Below are positions 38,879 through 51,159 of a stretch of 64,000 nt of DNA, piece by piece. Each line of letters opens with the position of its first letter. Within the stretch, counting starts at the first letter, position 1. The translations under genes and the position numbers were made by a program. The notes beneath the pieces were generated by a model. It worked only from the letters and a program-made list of their open reading frames with translations, ran no database searches and had not been told where the DNA came from. Origin of the DNA: Branchinecta lynchi (lineage: Eukaryota > Arthropoda > Branchiopoda > Anostraca > Branchinectidae); NCBI GenBank assembly GCA_023053575.1, contig JAKZAP010000015.1:11212930-11276929 (forward strand), in the 5' to 3' direction.

Positions 38879-40167
38879 ATGTCTTGCCGAATACCGTCCG
38901 CACCACCAGCTTTATTTACATTAAGATCCTTTAACAAAACCTCAACTAGATCAGGGGTTATCTTATCAATCGGTTCCATTGAACTGAGACCTTCCACCCA
39001 CGAACAGTCACTATCTACAGAACTAAATAATGATGAATATTTGCATTTCCACAGTTCTGCTATATTCCAATCACCAGCAACACTATCCAATGTCCCAACC
39101 ACACCTTGCTTAGGGCAAAAATTACGACGGACCTGTCCCCAAAAATCTCTTGCGGACAAAAACGACTCAGCAAGTCTCTCTGCTCTTAAAAATCTATCGT
39201 TTTTTCTACAATGCTTCAAACGTGTCTTGAAATTCACTCTGGCAGTTTTCATTACCTCATAAATTGGTCCGAATAAAGGACGACAAGCCTGCACCCACGT
39301 TAAGAATGCAATTCTAGACGACATGTAAATCCCGCGTAAATGCGCATTCCATCCAGGAATAGAAGTAAAACCCTTCCGAGCACGAGAAGCTTGCTTAGTC
39401 GGGATTGCCAAACGAGCCGCTAACATAATTGCATTAATAAACGTAAGGTACAATCCAGCAATACTATGTCTGTGCTCTTCATCCTTGCAACATAAAGACT
39501 CACAGACAAAAGCATGACTAGTACGATCAACTTGTGCAAAAGCCGTTTTTGTAGACAGCAAATAATTAAGCAGGTTTTCTTGGGAAGCAGAGTCCCAATC
39601 AAGGCTATCTGTCTGGATAATATTGCATGAAGGGAAATAATTCGCGACTTCCAATTTTAAAATGAACACTAAAGGTAAATGGTCTGGACCAAACTCATAA
39701 AGTATACTCATATTTTCAATCAGAGAATGGCAAGCAGATGACGATAATATGTGGTCTAGCCATGACGTCGACCCACAGTGAGACTCGCTAACATAAGTAT
39801 ACGAATTATTTGGCAGAAGCACAACATCCGAAATAGCCAGACTGTATGAAGCCGCAAACTCTGTTAGGTCATTGTAATAACTAGACAAAGATCCAACCTT
39901 ATAGTTAGCATTCCAATCACCCAGTATAACTACATCAGTATAATCAAGGCACTCGAGGTAAACTTTCAGCCGGTTAAGGCACTCAATGAACTCCGGTTCG
40001 TGATCTGAACTATAAGAAGGCAGATAAACGTTAATGAAAATATAAGAACTATTACCGGCACTGATATCCCATCCGATCATCCGGTCATCTTTCAGGTCCA
40101 CGAACTTGGCATTAACACCAAGGCTCTTTCTCCATAGTACCGCAATACCTCCAAAACGGACGACCAA
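38875..40167 (-). pseudogene. LINE endonuclease domain and linker
   Basis: The 430-codon frame has the exonuclease-endonuclease-phosphatase fold signatures 'VVILGDWNA' (~80), 'TSWLDHILSS' (~134) and 'GPDHLPL' (~158), where the first position of the usual S-D-H is Gly. It ends at 'NKAGGADGI', the start of the polymerase fingers, before a frame change. 'GRPFW' in a different frame just upstream shows a further break near the N-terminus. Confidence 0.8.
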
Positions 40168-40559
40168 TTATTAACTCACTATCTTTCACCGGTGAGGCCC
40201 CAGCTCCATTAAACTCCGAATGAATAGATTGGAGATGATTAGCCGGTGGCAAGTTTCTGTCCTTAAAGGACACGTCGTACTTGTGATACTAATTAATTCT
40301 AATTCAGAAGTATTTCCATTCTTTCTCGTTCTAAATAAGTGTATCCATATCTCCCTGTTGGCATTACACTGATTACCACGCTTGCAAGGTTGTTCTCTTT
40401 ACGGCACGTATCAGGCTCTCGATCATTGTTTCCGAGACGCCTATTGGTCAGCAGACCGTTTACGCGAATTGCAAATTTGCCAGGTTTGTCATATATGGCA
40501 AGGAACATGGAAAGAGGCTAGAAACAGCAGAAGCCTTGTGTAATTTCCTGCAAGTATTA

Positions 40560-40934
40560 GTTGCGTTTTTGCAATAGTTGCGTTTTTGCAGATACCATGG
40601 TATCTGATACCACGGTCTAAAGTCGTTTTCGCAGTTAATGTCGTATACCACGGTCAAAAGGCGGTTTTGCGGTTATGATGGTATCAGGGCAGTTATCATG
40701 GTATCTGATATTCAGATACCACGGTCAGAACATGGTAACTGAATGTGGTATCTGAAAAAGCCATCTCACTTTCATCATTACCAAGAATAGATCCAGTTGG
40801 TGCGAAAGAAGTTTGGAACTTAGTGGTGGCTGTGATGTCAGTTTTTCTTTAGAGATGACTTCGAAATACGCAACGACTAATTGCAGATCTAGTTAGCGTG
40901 GTAACAGATACAATGGTATCTGCAAAAACGCAAC
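40560..40934. mobile_element. P-family palindromic MITE
   Basis: It starts GTTGCGTTTTTGCAATAGTT, in which the terminal word is duplicated, and ends 'ggtatctgcaaaaacgcaac'. It is more diverged in the middle than the 36.1-kb copy. Confidence 0.75.
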
Positions 40935-41084
40935 AATTGGTACGTCTTAATATAGTGAACTATCGCGGAACATTTCTGCAGAAACACAATGTAGTCTGGG
41001 TGTAGAATGTGTTTGTCAATGTGCGAGGTGCCCTTCAAACTTTTCAAGTAGAAACAGTTCCACCTCCGAGCTAAAAAAGATATA

Positions 41085-41215
41085 TTCAAATAATGTATAC
41101 GAAGGATACATCAGCTACGATTCTTCATCAGCGATATTTTGGCCCTTCAAGGGCGTATCCGTTGTTTACATTATTTGAATATATCTTTCAAAGTCAGCTT
41201 GTGCTCAAAGAATAT
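41085..41215. repeat. N-family repeat
   Basis: 'ggatacatcagctacgattc' followed by 'ttcaagggcgtatccgttgt', flanked by 'attcaaataatg' and inverted 'cattatttgaat'. Confidence 0.65.
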
Positions 41216-43280
41216 TTAGCTAAAAAATACATAACTGTAAAGCAAGCTTTATAATGAATAAGGCAGATGGGCAGAGGTACCTGAACAGTCGGTCAGATTT
41301 TGGTGGTTGAATGTGAACTCGTTCTATCCAGAATTTCCCAGATTGACACGAATGTTGAATGTGTATGTTCGTAATGCGAATTCTTATCAGATTGCGTGTG
41401 AACGTAGTTTTACCCATGGCTCGTATCAAGTGGTCGATTGGCTGCGTTCCGCGCTCGGAAAAGTGAACTACTGAAGACCAACTCTTCGTGGCGACGAAGA
41501 ATCACCATGTGCCTAGCGAAGAGCCAGAAACGTTACCGCAGCTGTCCGCAGCAAACATTTTTGATTAGTTTACAGAAGATTCGAGTCAATTTTGAGGATT
41601 CATTTGGATGAAGTTTCTCGATCATCCCGAGGTTCCCTGGCTTAATTGTTTCGGACAAAAATCATATATAGTTTACACAAACATATTACTTGCGTCGAGG
41701 ATGGATGCTGTCACTGCCCCCACTTGTTGATACGCCCACTCCTAAAATCCATCGATTTGGCCAACTTTCGATTGCCCACCCGTTGATTCTTCTAACCGCT
41801 GATTCATTCACCCGTCCATTCGCCCACCCGTCGATCCGTCCGGCCATCAATTCACCGAACGTCCTGTCGTTAAAGCCCAGTTCACACAGAGGGCGAATTT
41901 TGCCACACCTGGCGATATAGGTCATGCCAGGCGTAAAAAAAAACACTTCGTCGGGGTTCGGCTCCGAGCCGAAAAAACAAGCAACGCCTGGCAAACCCTT
42001 TGACATGGACGTGGAACAGCTAATTAGCCTAGTTCAGAGATATCCAGTATTCTACAAAGACAACGGAATTAGGGTAAATGCCTACAGTAAGCACGAACTC
42101 GGGAGAAATGCTTTCAAGCAAGAATAGCCTTTTCAGGAGAGTCACGTCTAGAGCTTCCAGAAAGACAGAGAACCGCAGCAATAAGTTTATTGTATCTATA
42201 ACTGAAATTAGTCTTACATGCTACGGCATGTTGGAGATTCGTACTTAGCTCGGGGAGGAATATATTTATGTTAAGAGAACATTATAAAAAGAACATTAAA
42301 CAATATCAATCTCATCATTTGAAGGAGAGCTCGTAGGTTCTAGCACTCAAATGAATTCTGCAAAAAATCTGGCGTTTGACGACAAACAAAAAGGGAATTG
42401 TTTAGAGAAGGTCTCAAGAGGTGCTGTTTCTCTTTAAACCAAACTGAACCTTTACATCCTGACTGTAACGGTACTTTTCCTGTCGCCAAATTAATAACGG
42501 TGACAATTGTACCGTGTTCTTCAAAACTGTGCTAGCTGCATTTTGTTTTTAAACTGAGTTAAGTGCACCATTGGAACGAACATAGCTGATTTGGTATTCT
42601 GTTAAATTGTGCTAAGTCTTAGATGATGACATGAGCACCATCTAACAGGTAGATTAGTCTTAACTTTCTGAGTTCCAACTTTCTTCATGCAGATGGGATA
42701 CACAGAACTGGGCCCAAAAATCATGAAAATGTAGTTAGCAAAGTTTTGAACAACACGGTACAATTATAACTCCAATCGCATTTACTCTCTTCTGTCGCCA
42801 AGTCGCTGTTTCCTAGAATATTTGGTGGCATTTGTGTTTCCTGTCCCGATCGAAACGGGTTGCTATTGAAGACATGAATGTTTGGTCCCTGGACTGAAAA
42901 TATTTTCATGATTAAAATTTGGTTTGCAGATGCTCTGGAATTCCTTAATACGAAATTTTTTACTACTGGAATTTCGATAGAGGTTGACAAACAAGCCGGA
43001 TTCCGGGTCTGAGATTTCAGAAAAACTTTCCTGGTAGGGAATTCCCTGGAGACATGCAACCTGACGACCAGGACTTCCTGGCTCTGCGTGGGATACCCCA
43101 GTGTCGGTCCCGGAATCCTTGAGTATTCACAGAACTCCGTAGAACAAAATCAGAATTCCACGTTTTCGCCGGAATCCGGGACCTTTTACGGAATCCAGGC
43201 ACCTTTTTTACCTACGGGGCTTCCCCCTCTGTGCCAGAATCGAGTCCGATTCTGTCACTGTCGTACCTAGGACTTTAACT
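41216..43280. other. intronic spacer with one possible MADF-like relic
   Basis: At about 42004-42066 on the plus strand 'DMDVEQLISLVQRYPVFY' resembles the start of a MADF/Myb-SANT-like DNA-binding domain, as in Harbinger-associated or host factors. The frame stops at 42125. 'attagg|gtaaat' downstream could be a splice donor. Nothing else is recognised in this 2-kb stretch. Confidence 0.3.
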
Positions 43281-44130
43281 GTACCTGTACTTCCCACCAA
43301 GTTTCATCCAGATCGCTCGACTATTATGCGTGTCACAAGATTTCCGGTTCTCCCCTCCGAGCCCCCCTCCCCCCCCAGATTTATCGGATCCGGTTCGGAC
43401 TTGAAGTGGGGCATCTGAGATTGCGTTAAAATCTGATTACCCGTTCGAAAGTTATGCATGCCACTAATTTCCGGATTTAGCCGTCTCCCCCTCCCCCAAG
43501 ATGGTCGGATCGGGCAAATAACTATTGGCAAGTTGGTCCCTGACATGCCTGCTAAGTTTCTTCGTCCTGACCTACCTGGAAGTAGATTAACTCAGGGTCG
43601 TTGGAATTCCGGACCCTTCCCCAACTCCCCCCACAGTATCCAAATCCAGTCCAGTTCCATCAGCGATGTACCTAGGGCTTTTACTTGTTCTTCCCACCAA
43701 GTTTCATCCCGATCGCTCCACTCTGAGCGTGTCACACAATTTCCGGTTCCCCCCTCTGACCCCCCCCCAGATTCATTGGGTCCGGTCCTGACTTAAGAAA
43801 AGATATTTGAGACACGAGGTCTTGCAAGATATCAAGTTGCATTAAGATCCGATTACCCAGTCGAAAGTTATTCGTATCCCTAGTTTCCGGATTCCGCCGT
43901 CTCCCCCTTCCCCGACGATGGTCGGATCGGGCAAGTAACTATTTCTAATCTGGTCCGAAACCGATGGTCCGGAACCGATTAACGGAACCAGATTAACAGA
44001 TAAAGTGGAACCGGTTCCCCTTGCCAGGTTTTATCGTCCTAGCACATATGGAAGTACCCTAACTCGAAAAAGTGTGACAGAAAAACGGCTGACAAACGGA
44101 CGGGACCGACCGACCGACAGACGGAACTGC
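43281..44130 (+). repeat. ~410-bp tandem duplication, C-rich
   Basis: Two units (from about 43288 and 43695) share 'cttcccaccaagtttcatcc', 'tttccggttc.cccctc' and 'ggtcggatcgggcaa'. The region ends in a (GACC/GACG)-rich microsatellite near 44103-44125. Proline-rich ORFs here are composition artefacts. Confidence 0.7.
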
Positions 44131-44605
44131 GGTCGGTATATGGCACTTGAGCCAGAGGCTGCAAGTGCCATAAAAACCGATGGTCTATAAGGTATTCTAT
44201 TTAAGTAACCGCACAGTTTAAACGGAACACGATCGTGGATGTTTTCTTGACAAAGAGAAAAAGTTCTCTTATTGAGCAGTTTCATGTCTAATAGGCACGA
44301 TCACGATCCAGTAAGGCAAAAGCACTGGATTATTGAACGAAGGCGTAGGTTTGTGGAGCCAATTACAGCCTAGGAACTATTAATCCAATTATGGTCCCAG
44401 GACCCACAAAATGGGTCAATTTCTTTGACCTTTTATGGCGAACAAAAAATCGTATTTCAGGAGGGCATAGAAACGATAAAACTAATTCAGGGGGATACCA
44501 ACCGGTAGGTCTTTCAGTACAATTTCTGTACATCCGGTCCACCTCGTGTCTACGGCGCTGCCCGTGTTACATTTCATAAAGGGCTTGTCTGCGATTGACT
44601 ACTAC

Positions 44606-45868
44606 CAACAACAAGATCAAACGTTTCGATGGGATCCCAGAAATTCAATATTTGATCCAATATTTGGGTCTTGTCTTCGCCAGATCCAGTCTTCGCCATA
44701 CTCCTTGAACATTTTTACTATTAAAATTCAAAAACAGGTTAATCATCTGAGAAAGACAAGTTCAGGTATTGAATCAGCATGTGTGTTTACCCCTGTAAGC
44801 CATCTCTGTTTTGACGAAAACTTCCTGCAACTTCTGTCAATTTCCCGGTTTCGGCCAAATTCCGGAACTACTTTTCTGGCGACAAAGGAAAGCTCAAAAA
44901 CGAACTCAGCGTATCTTCTTTCCCCAATATCTAATCAACTTCAAATAAAAATTCAACTTATAACAAATTTTCCGGCTCCAGCCGGATTCCCGTCGAACTA
45001 TATGTCCGGGTGAAAAATGATTGTCATACAAGGATTCACATCTCTTTACCCATAAATTGAATATCTAATCAACTACAAATAAAACTAACTTTTAACAATT
45101 TTCGGTTTTGGCCGGATTCCGGGCGAACTACTTGTCTGGGTAGAAAATTGTCTTCACATAAGTGTTCAGCATGTCTTCTTACCCCTAAATCGAACATCTA
45201 ATCAACTCCAAATAAAAATTTTACTTTTAACAAACTTTCCGGTTTCATTCGGATTCCGAGCATAGTACTTGTTCGGCGAGAAAATGGTTTTCACCATTGT
45301 GCTCAGCATGGCTTCCTACCCCTAAATGGAACATCTAATCAACTTCAAATAAGACTTTTACTTTTAACAGACTTTCCGGTTTTGACCGGATTCTGGGCTA
45401 ACTACTTGTCTGGCGATAAAACGGTGTTCACTATCGTGTGTTGCATGTCTTCTTATCCCTAAATCGAACATCTAATCAACTTCAAATAAAACTTTTACTT
45501 TCAACAAACTTTCTGGTTTTGGCCGGATTCCGGCCGAACTACTTTTCCGATGACAAAATGGTTTTCATCATCGTGTTCAACATGTCTTCTTACCCAATAA
45601 TCGACTATCACATTATCTGTTTAAAAATATTTAATTTGTTCCTTAATTTTAAAACCCTCCCCCACCCCTAAATGTAGGGCTAAATAGCCCATCTACGAAC
45701 TTGACCTTACTCTTGACCCAAAGAATCCTCACACCAAGTTTCATCAAAATATCTCATTCCCTTCTAGAGTTACAGCGCGCACAGACGGACGGACGGACAG
45801 ACGGACAGACGGACAACTTTTGCGATGTCATAGGTATCCCTCCACTTAGGTTTTGGTATCCCAAAAAG
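44606..45868 (+). repeat. 137-bp-satellite TIR family, copy C
   Basis: Family start 'caagatcaaacgtttcgatg', about eight satellite units, (GACG)n at 45782-45813, and family end 'ggtatccctccacttagg'. Confidence 0.75.
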
Positions 45869-46483
45869 TCACTTAGGAGAACGTCCTCGACCAAAAACGT
45901 TCTTATGAGAAAACTTATCCAACCGAACAGCTCCCCTCTAAAAACGCTCCCGTCTTAAAACCCTGCCACTAACAAACTTCCTCAGTTAAACAGAAGCAAA
46001 TGTAAAAAAAAAGAAAAATTTAAGAACAGCATGTTCTTGGATTTCACGGTTTTCTCAAGACCTCACGTTTCTTTTAAAGGAGATCAGCTTGAAGAAGGTT
46101 AGAAATGTGTGCGGTAATGAAACACTGGCAAAGAAAGGTAATAAATATTCAAATCGCCGAGGTATATTATTGCAACACGATACTGGTACCACACCGTATT
46201 TTCTTCCTATAAGATTAAGTCCCTAATACTGGACTGTAAGACTTCGAAGCATATACCCAGATGATCTACCCAAAAACTATGGCGAAAAATAAAATGTATG
46301 GGTTTTTCGATAAAGATAATTTTATATGGGGACTTCCTTGATAGGGACATTTTTTTGCAGTGACTTTTCACTGCTAAGCCTTAATGATGATGTTTTTTAT
46401 TCGTTTGCATCATAATGTTTGAAGCCAAGCAGACCATCCACTTTAAAAGAGAACAGAAAGACGAGACTTCTTTGATTAGTATC

Positions 46484-47650
46484 CCTTTCAGATGATATGC
46501 GAGGGACAGATATAATTTTCAACATTTCGGTTGCACTTCCGGCAAACCCTTCTCGACGAAAAACAAGACCAAAAATTTCGATGGGATCCCAATAATTTTA
46601 ATATCTGCTCCCCGACAATTCAGTCGTGTAGATATTCGGTCTTCGACAGACTTCTTAAACATTTTTCCTACTAAAATTTACAAACAGGTTAAGGCCAATG
46701 GTAATAATCGGAGAAGACCAAGTTCGTATTTGACAGTGCAAAACGGATACACCAGCTGAATCTCACAAAGTTCAGATATATTCAGATATCCGTTTTGCGC
46801 TGTCAAATATTCAGATATTGGTTCAGCATGTGGTTTACCCTATAGCCTACTTCGGATCTCCTTCCTTCCTTACTTCTGCCCAACTTCCGGTTTCGGCCGG
46901 ATTCTGGAAAACCTACTTGTCTGGCAAAAAACTAAAGCTCAACAACGAATTCAGCATGTCTCCTTGCCCTATATCCAACATCTGATCAAGTTCAGATTGA
47001 ACTTTTACTTTTAACAAATTTTCTGGTTTCAGCCGGATTCCGAGCGATCTATACGTCCGGTGAAAAAATGATTTTCATATACGGATCCAGCATGTCTTCT
47101 TACCCACAAATCGAACATCTTATTAAGTTTAAAGAAAACTTTTACTTTTAACAAATTCTCCGGTGTTGGCTGAATTCCGGCCGAACTAATTGTCCGTTGA
47201 GAAAAAAATTTCATATTCGGACTCGGCAAGTCTCCTTGCCCCTAAATCAAACCTCTAGTCAACTTCATATTAAACTGTCACTTTTCACAAATTTTCCGGT
47301 TTTCGCCGGATTCCGGGTGAACTACTTGTCCAGCGAGAAAATAAATTTCTTATTCTCGTCTTCTTTCCCCTATATCGACTATCTCAATAGCTTTCAAAAA
47401 ATATATATTTTTTGACCCTTGATTTGCAACCCCTCCCCCACCCTTAAAGATAGGGCTACAGAGACCATCTTCGACCTTGACCTGTACTTTGACCAACAGG
47501 ATCTTCCCACCAATTTTCATCAAAATGTCTCAATCCCTTCGAGAGTTATCGTGCGGACAGACGGATAGACGGACAGACAGACAGACAGACGGACAAATTT
47601 TGCGATGTCATAGGTATCCCTCCACTTAAGTTTTGGGATCCCAAAAACTA
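46484..47650 (+). repeat. 137-bp-satellite TIR family, copy D, with a nested hairpin
   Basis: The start 'ttcagatgatatgcgaggga' matches the inner left TIR of copy B. The satellite units and the (GACG)n tail at about 47562-47595 are present. Downstream sequence to 47760 is also shared with copy B. A ~78-bp palindromic insert with 'gacagtgcaaaacggata' arms lies at 46733-46811. Confidence 0.7.
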
Positions 47651-48116
47651 TATCATAAAATCCACAATAATACCAACAGAAAAACGACGCGGAACCAACA
47701 AACCGAAAAATGACATGTAACTAAAACACGTGAGAATGAAGTGGATTCGGCGACACGGTAAGACACGTAAACAACGAATATTAAAATTTGCTTGGGGCGT
47801 GACTAAACGAACAACGACTGAATTTTCTTTCTCACACCTCTTCGACTAAACACTAAATGATTGCTCTTCTTTCTAAATCTTCGACATTAAAATTCTTTAA
47901 TCCTTTTGTGTTTCTGTTCCTACGAGGATAGATATTTCTTTTTCTCATTACCCAGTAATCGAGATTGTCTCACAAAAAGAGCAAGTCAAATAATCTCACC
48001 TGCAAAGATTTTCTTCCAAAAACAAAACCGAAAAATCAAAAAATTGAAGCTATACAGAGCAGCTGCGCTGAAAAGAATGGAAGCTAAGGTCTTTCGTATT
48101 ATTAGGATCTTGCTGT

Positions 48117-48420
48117 CCCGATGAAAAATTTATCCCAAAATAGTACTATGAAGTAGTACGAAAAAGTTGCATGCAGTACTAATGATGCTACTACATGCTT
48201 CTACTTCAAGACTACCGTGCTACTGCATACTACTATGTGCTACTATTAGCAAGACTGGATGCTAGTATTGCAAGATAGGATGCTACTGGATACTACTACA
48301 GAATACTGGACCAGTCTGAGGCAAATTAAATGATAGTATTATTTGCTATTACATTGTATTACATGCAACGTTTTCGTACTACTACCATACTACTACGCGG
48401 GCTACAAATTTTTCATCGGG
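48117..48420 (+). mobile_element. M-family MITE, intact 304-bp copy
   Basis: Ends CCCGATGAAAAATTT and inverted AAATTTTTCATCGGG. It is identical in length to the copy at 24617-24920 and similar throughout. Confidence 0.8.
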
Positions 48421-48597
48421 GTTTTAGTTCGACAGGTGCGAAACAGAATAGGGTCCATTTCATTAAGATGAAATGTTTATTTTTGTATTCGTTTTATTTG
48501 ACTTACGTACCATGGACCTTTGGACATAATCTATGTATATTTCTGTATAGGCCAACGTCATATTTTTCGTTATTTTATTATTATCATCATATCCTAT

Positions 48598-48773
48598 CAA
48601 GGCCGTTTCCAGGGGGGTTAGGGGGTTGACCCCCCCCCCCCCCCCCCGCCCCCCGAAACACACAACCATAGTCATTTGTACAGGCTTTTCCCAATGATCT
48701 ATGTCTTTTTTGGTCAGACCCACAGGCAAACCCGCCCCCCCCCCCCCGAAAAAAATCCCTGGATACGGGCCTG
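48598..48773. mobile_element. short hAT-like element with G/C homopolymers, copy 2
   Basis: The 176-bp element has ends CAAGGCCGTTTCCAGG and inverted CCTGGATACGGGCCTG. The perfect 8-bp duplication TATCCTAT flanks it (48590-48597, 48774-48781). Confidence 0.9.
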
Positions 48774-49124
48774 TATCCTATCATACCCTATAGAATGTTG
48801 ATAAACCTTTAGATTTCCATTCCCGGAAAAGGCGCTTTTTCTCTGTCCAAGTAAATTCCTTGTTTCGCTTTGTCTGAAGAAAACTCCTACGAGCACAACT
48901 TTTAATCCTTTCATGTTCAACCAAGCTTTAGCTAGCTTATTTTTTTACCTTGTATTTGAAATCCACTGGATTATTTGACCCTGTCCTGGGAATCTTTTAT
49001 TTTCACAATAGGCTCTCGTAAAGACGTGGAGAACATGGACGGTGTCCCGACAAGACAAAATTTCTTTAGAGGTCAATGGTCTAGTTTTTGCGTTCTCTTA
49101 TTATTAAATGCACAGTCAGACCGA

Positions 49125-49445
49125 AGCATTTTGAATTTCATGGAGGGTGTGAATTTTCCTTCTGTAAACTAAAAATCACGATTCGAATTTCATGGAGGGT
49201 GTGAATTTTCCTTCTGTAAACTAAAACACACAAAATCCCAATTCGAATTTCATGGAGGGTGTGAATTTTCCTTCTGCAAACTAAAAATCACAAAAATCAC
49301 GAACCCTGTTATATTGGCTGCAAAATAAGTTCAGAAGTTTGTGCACTATCTTATTATTAAATGCACAGTCAGACCAAGCAAATCAAATTTTATGGAGGAT
49401 GTGAATTTTCTTTCTATAAACTAAAAATCACAAAATCGTCCTTCG
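49125..49445 (+). repeat. ~60-bp tandem repeat
   Basis: 'tttcatggagggtgtgaatt' followed by 'ttccttctgtaaactaaaa' occurs three times between 49133 and 49290, with a diverged fourth at 49393-49432. 'ttattaaatgcacagtcaga' is also repeated. Confidence 0.8.
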
Positions 49446-49479
49446 GCCGATGCTGACTGCGAATCACATTTGACGGTGC

Positions 49480-49640
49480 AAAACGGATAAGTCAGCTACA
49501 TTTTCTTATTTCGGCCCTTCTTGCGGGTAGAAAATAGTTTTCACATAAGTGTTTAGCATGTCTTTTTGCCCTAAATTGAACATCTAATCAACTCCAAATA
49601 AAACTTTTGGCAAGGGTCCTCTTCAGGCTCAGGCCGCTCA
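49480..49640. repeat. N-family fragment interrupted by a satellite unit
   Basis: The N-family phrase 'cggcccttcttggcaagggt' is split: 'cggcccttctt' at 49512-49522 and 'ggcaagggtcct' at 49609-49620. The ~86 bp between them match part of a 137-bp satellite unit (compare 29117-29205). Confidence 0.7.
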
Positions 49641-50029
49641 AGCTGGAAAATTAACTGGTGGAAAAACAGTTAAAGATTATTGCTTAAATATCTGATTTTA
49701 AGAACTTCTTTTCTGAAAATTGGTTAGAGTTAAACCTGGTGCTGTGATTTCATTCTGGACATTGGCAGCTGTTTTGGCTACTCGACTGGGTCGTCGAAAT
49801 GGGAGAGATTCTTCTGCATTTTGGTTTCGGAGTCAGCTGTCACTTCTTCTTCTTTCCAGCTAAGATGGATAATTGTCGGCGGCATGTATGAGCGATTTAA
49901 AGTTCCGTTCTCTGGTTATAGATAGTCCTTCAGCCCAAGCTGACTGCGAATCATATTTGACGGTGCAAAACGGATAGGTAAGCTACATTTTCGGACTAAG
50001 GACTAAAAAGGGCTCAAAAAGGTTATTTT

Positions 50030-50470
50030 GACATTGGACTTACTTAGAACCTTGATAAATGCGAGTATAAATGCGAGTACCATTGTACTATATGTACAAC
50101 GGTACTCTACCAAATTCTCCTTTTCAAATAAAAAATACATCCATTCCCTAAAACTTTCGGTGGCTTGGCTTAACAGTTTGTAAAAATACTTCGTCCTTTC
50201 GCCAGACTACAGTATTTGAAGCTTGTAAAAGATTAAATTTGGATATTCTAAGTTTGTGTCAAACTGGTATAACCGTATAACCGTGAGACTTTGACTTCTT
50301 TGTATTCAGTTTTTTGCGATCACTCTGTACTCTATCTTTCTGGGACTTTTATTTCATTGAAAAACAGTGACAAACGTAAGCTACGTACATGTTACTACAA
50401 ATACTGTAAATACCTGTTTTATTTGCCTATGTCGAATCGAAATCGGAGAATAATCCTGTTTGAAGTCTAT
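50030..50470 (+). pseudogene. LINE 3' fragment related to the 5077-7053 element
   Basis: The reading 'SVFCDHSVLYLSGTF' and 'RKLRTCYYKYCKYL' nearly repeats the C-terminus of the minus-strand LINE at 5 kb, but with frameshifts and an early end. It lacks the polymerase core. Confidence 0.8.
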
Positions 50471-51067
50471 ATGGTTGAAAAAGTAGTTAGCTCTATTGTT
50501 TAGACACTATTTTGCTGCTTAATTTGAATTTCCCGCCAGAATCGAGCCACAAAATCGACAATCACCTCGCTAGTTGTTTGTCAGATTTGAGCCACAAAGC
50601 GAGCTACGAAAATCTTGTTGGTTGCGGAAAGACACTTGTGGCCCGCACAAAAGGCCGCGGAAACACACTTTTCGAGCCACAATCGTCCCAAAAACTGTTT
50701 GTGGGAGCAGGAAAAACGCATATAGACTTAAAACTTAGGATGTTTTTTGTACAGAGTGGTATGGAAATAAGCCTGGAGTTCTAATTATTGAGATTTTAAA
50801 TGAATTTTATTTTTATTTTCATATATTTGAAATTACCGCAAACAGCTTGACAAAACGGCGTTTCCACGAGTTTCAACTAATGGCTCACACAATCGTGTTT
50901 CCGCGACAAACACTGAGAAGTGTGTGGCCCACAACTGTGTCGTCGAATAAGGCCTTCAATGGAGTGCAGAGATCTGCAGATCGGGATCCTACACCATGTT
51001 GCTTGCTTACATGCACAGTTTATGATAAATAAAGATAAATTCAATAAACTGACGAAGGATTACTGAC

Positions 51068-51159
51068 CTGATTACCGAGCATTTCCGCCCTGAGAATTTT
51101 CGCCGCCAGTTTATTCATCTCCTCATCCGTTAAGTAATCATCAATAAAGCCATGACTGC
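51068..51159 (-). CDS. CWF19L2: CWF19L2-like gene, exon (first in window)
   Basis: This 92-nt exon on the minus strand runs from a CTTACAG acceptor to a CAG|GTCAGTAA donor. Two leading bases complete a codon from an upstream exon, then 30 codons follow, ending in phase 0. The product includes 'LTDEEMNKLAAKILRAEMLG', which matches the conserved 'NKL.AK...AEM.GN' helix of CWF19L2 and continues directly into the exon at 37101-37223. The acceptor could also be 4 bases downstream at the second AG. Earlier exons lie to the right and I could not find them in this window. Confidence 0.87.

Larger units (their letters stand above)
37540..40270 (-). mobile_element. APE-type LINE, broken by frameshifts
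   Basis: A nearly full ORF2 on the minus strand is split into at least four frames (40270-40168, 40167-38875, 38878-38387, 38367-37951 and 37957-37589). The order is apurinic-type endonuclease, linker, reverse transcriptase, C-terminus. The 5' end before the endonuclease is missing. The breaks show that this copy is inactive. Confidence 0.8.

Noticed and set aside
43304..43796. Proline-rich ORFs on both strands
   Set aside because: They arise from C-rich tandem repeats and show no domain or splice pattern.
48463..48920. Glycine-rich ORFs near homopolymer G/C runs
   Set aside because: They are translations of the short hAT-like element and would change frame with any run-length change.
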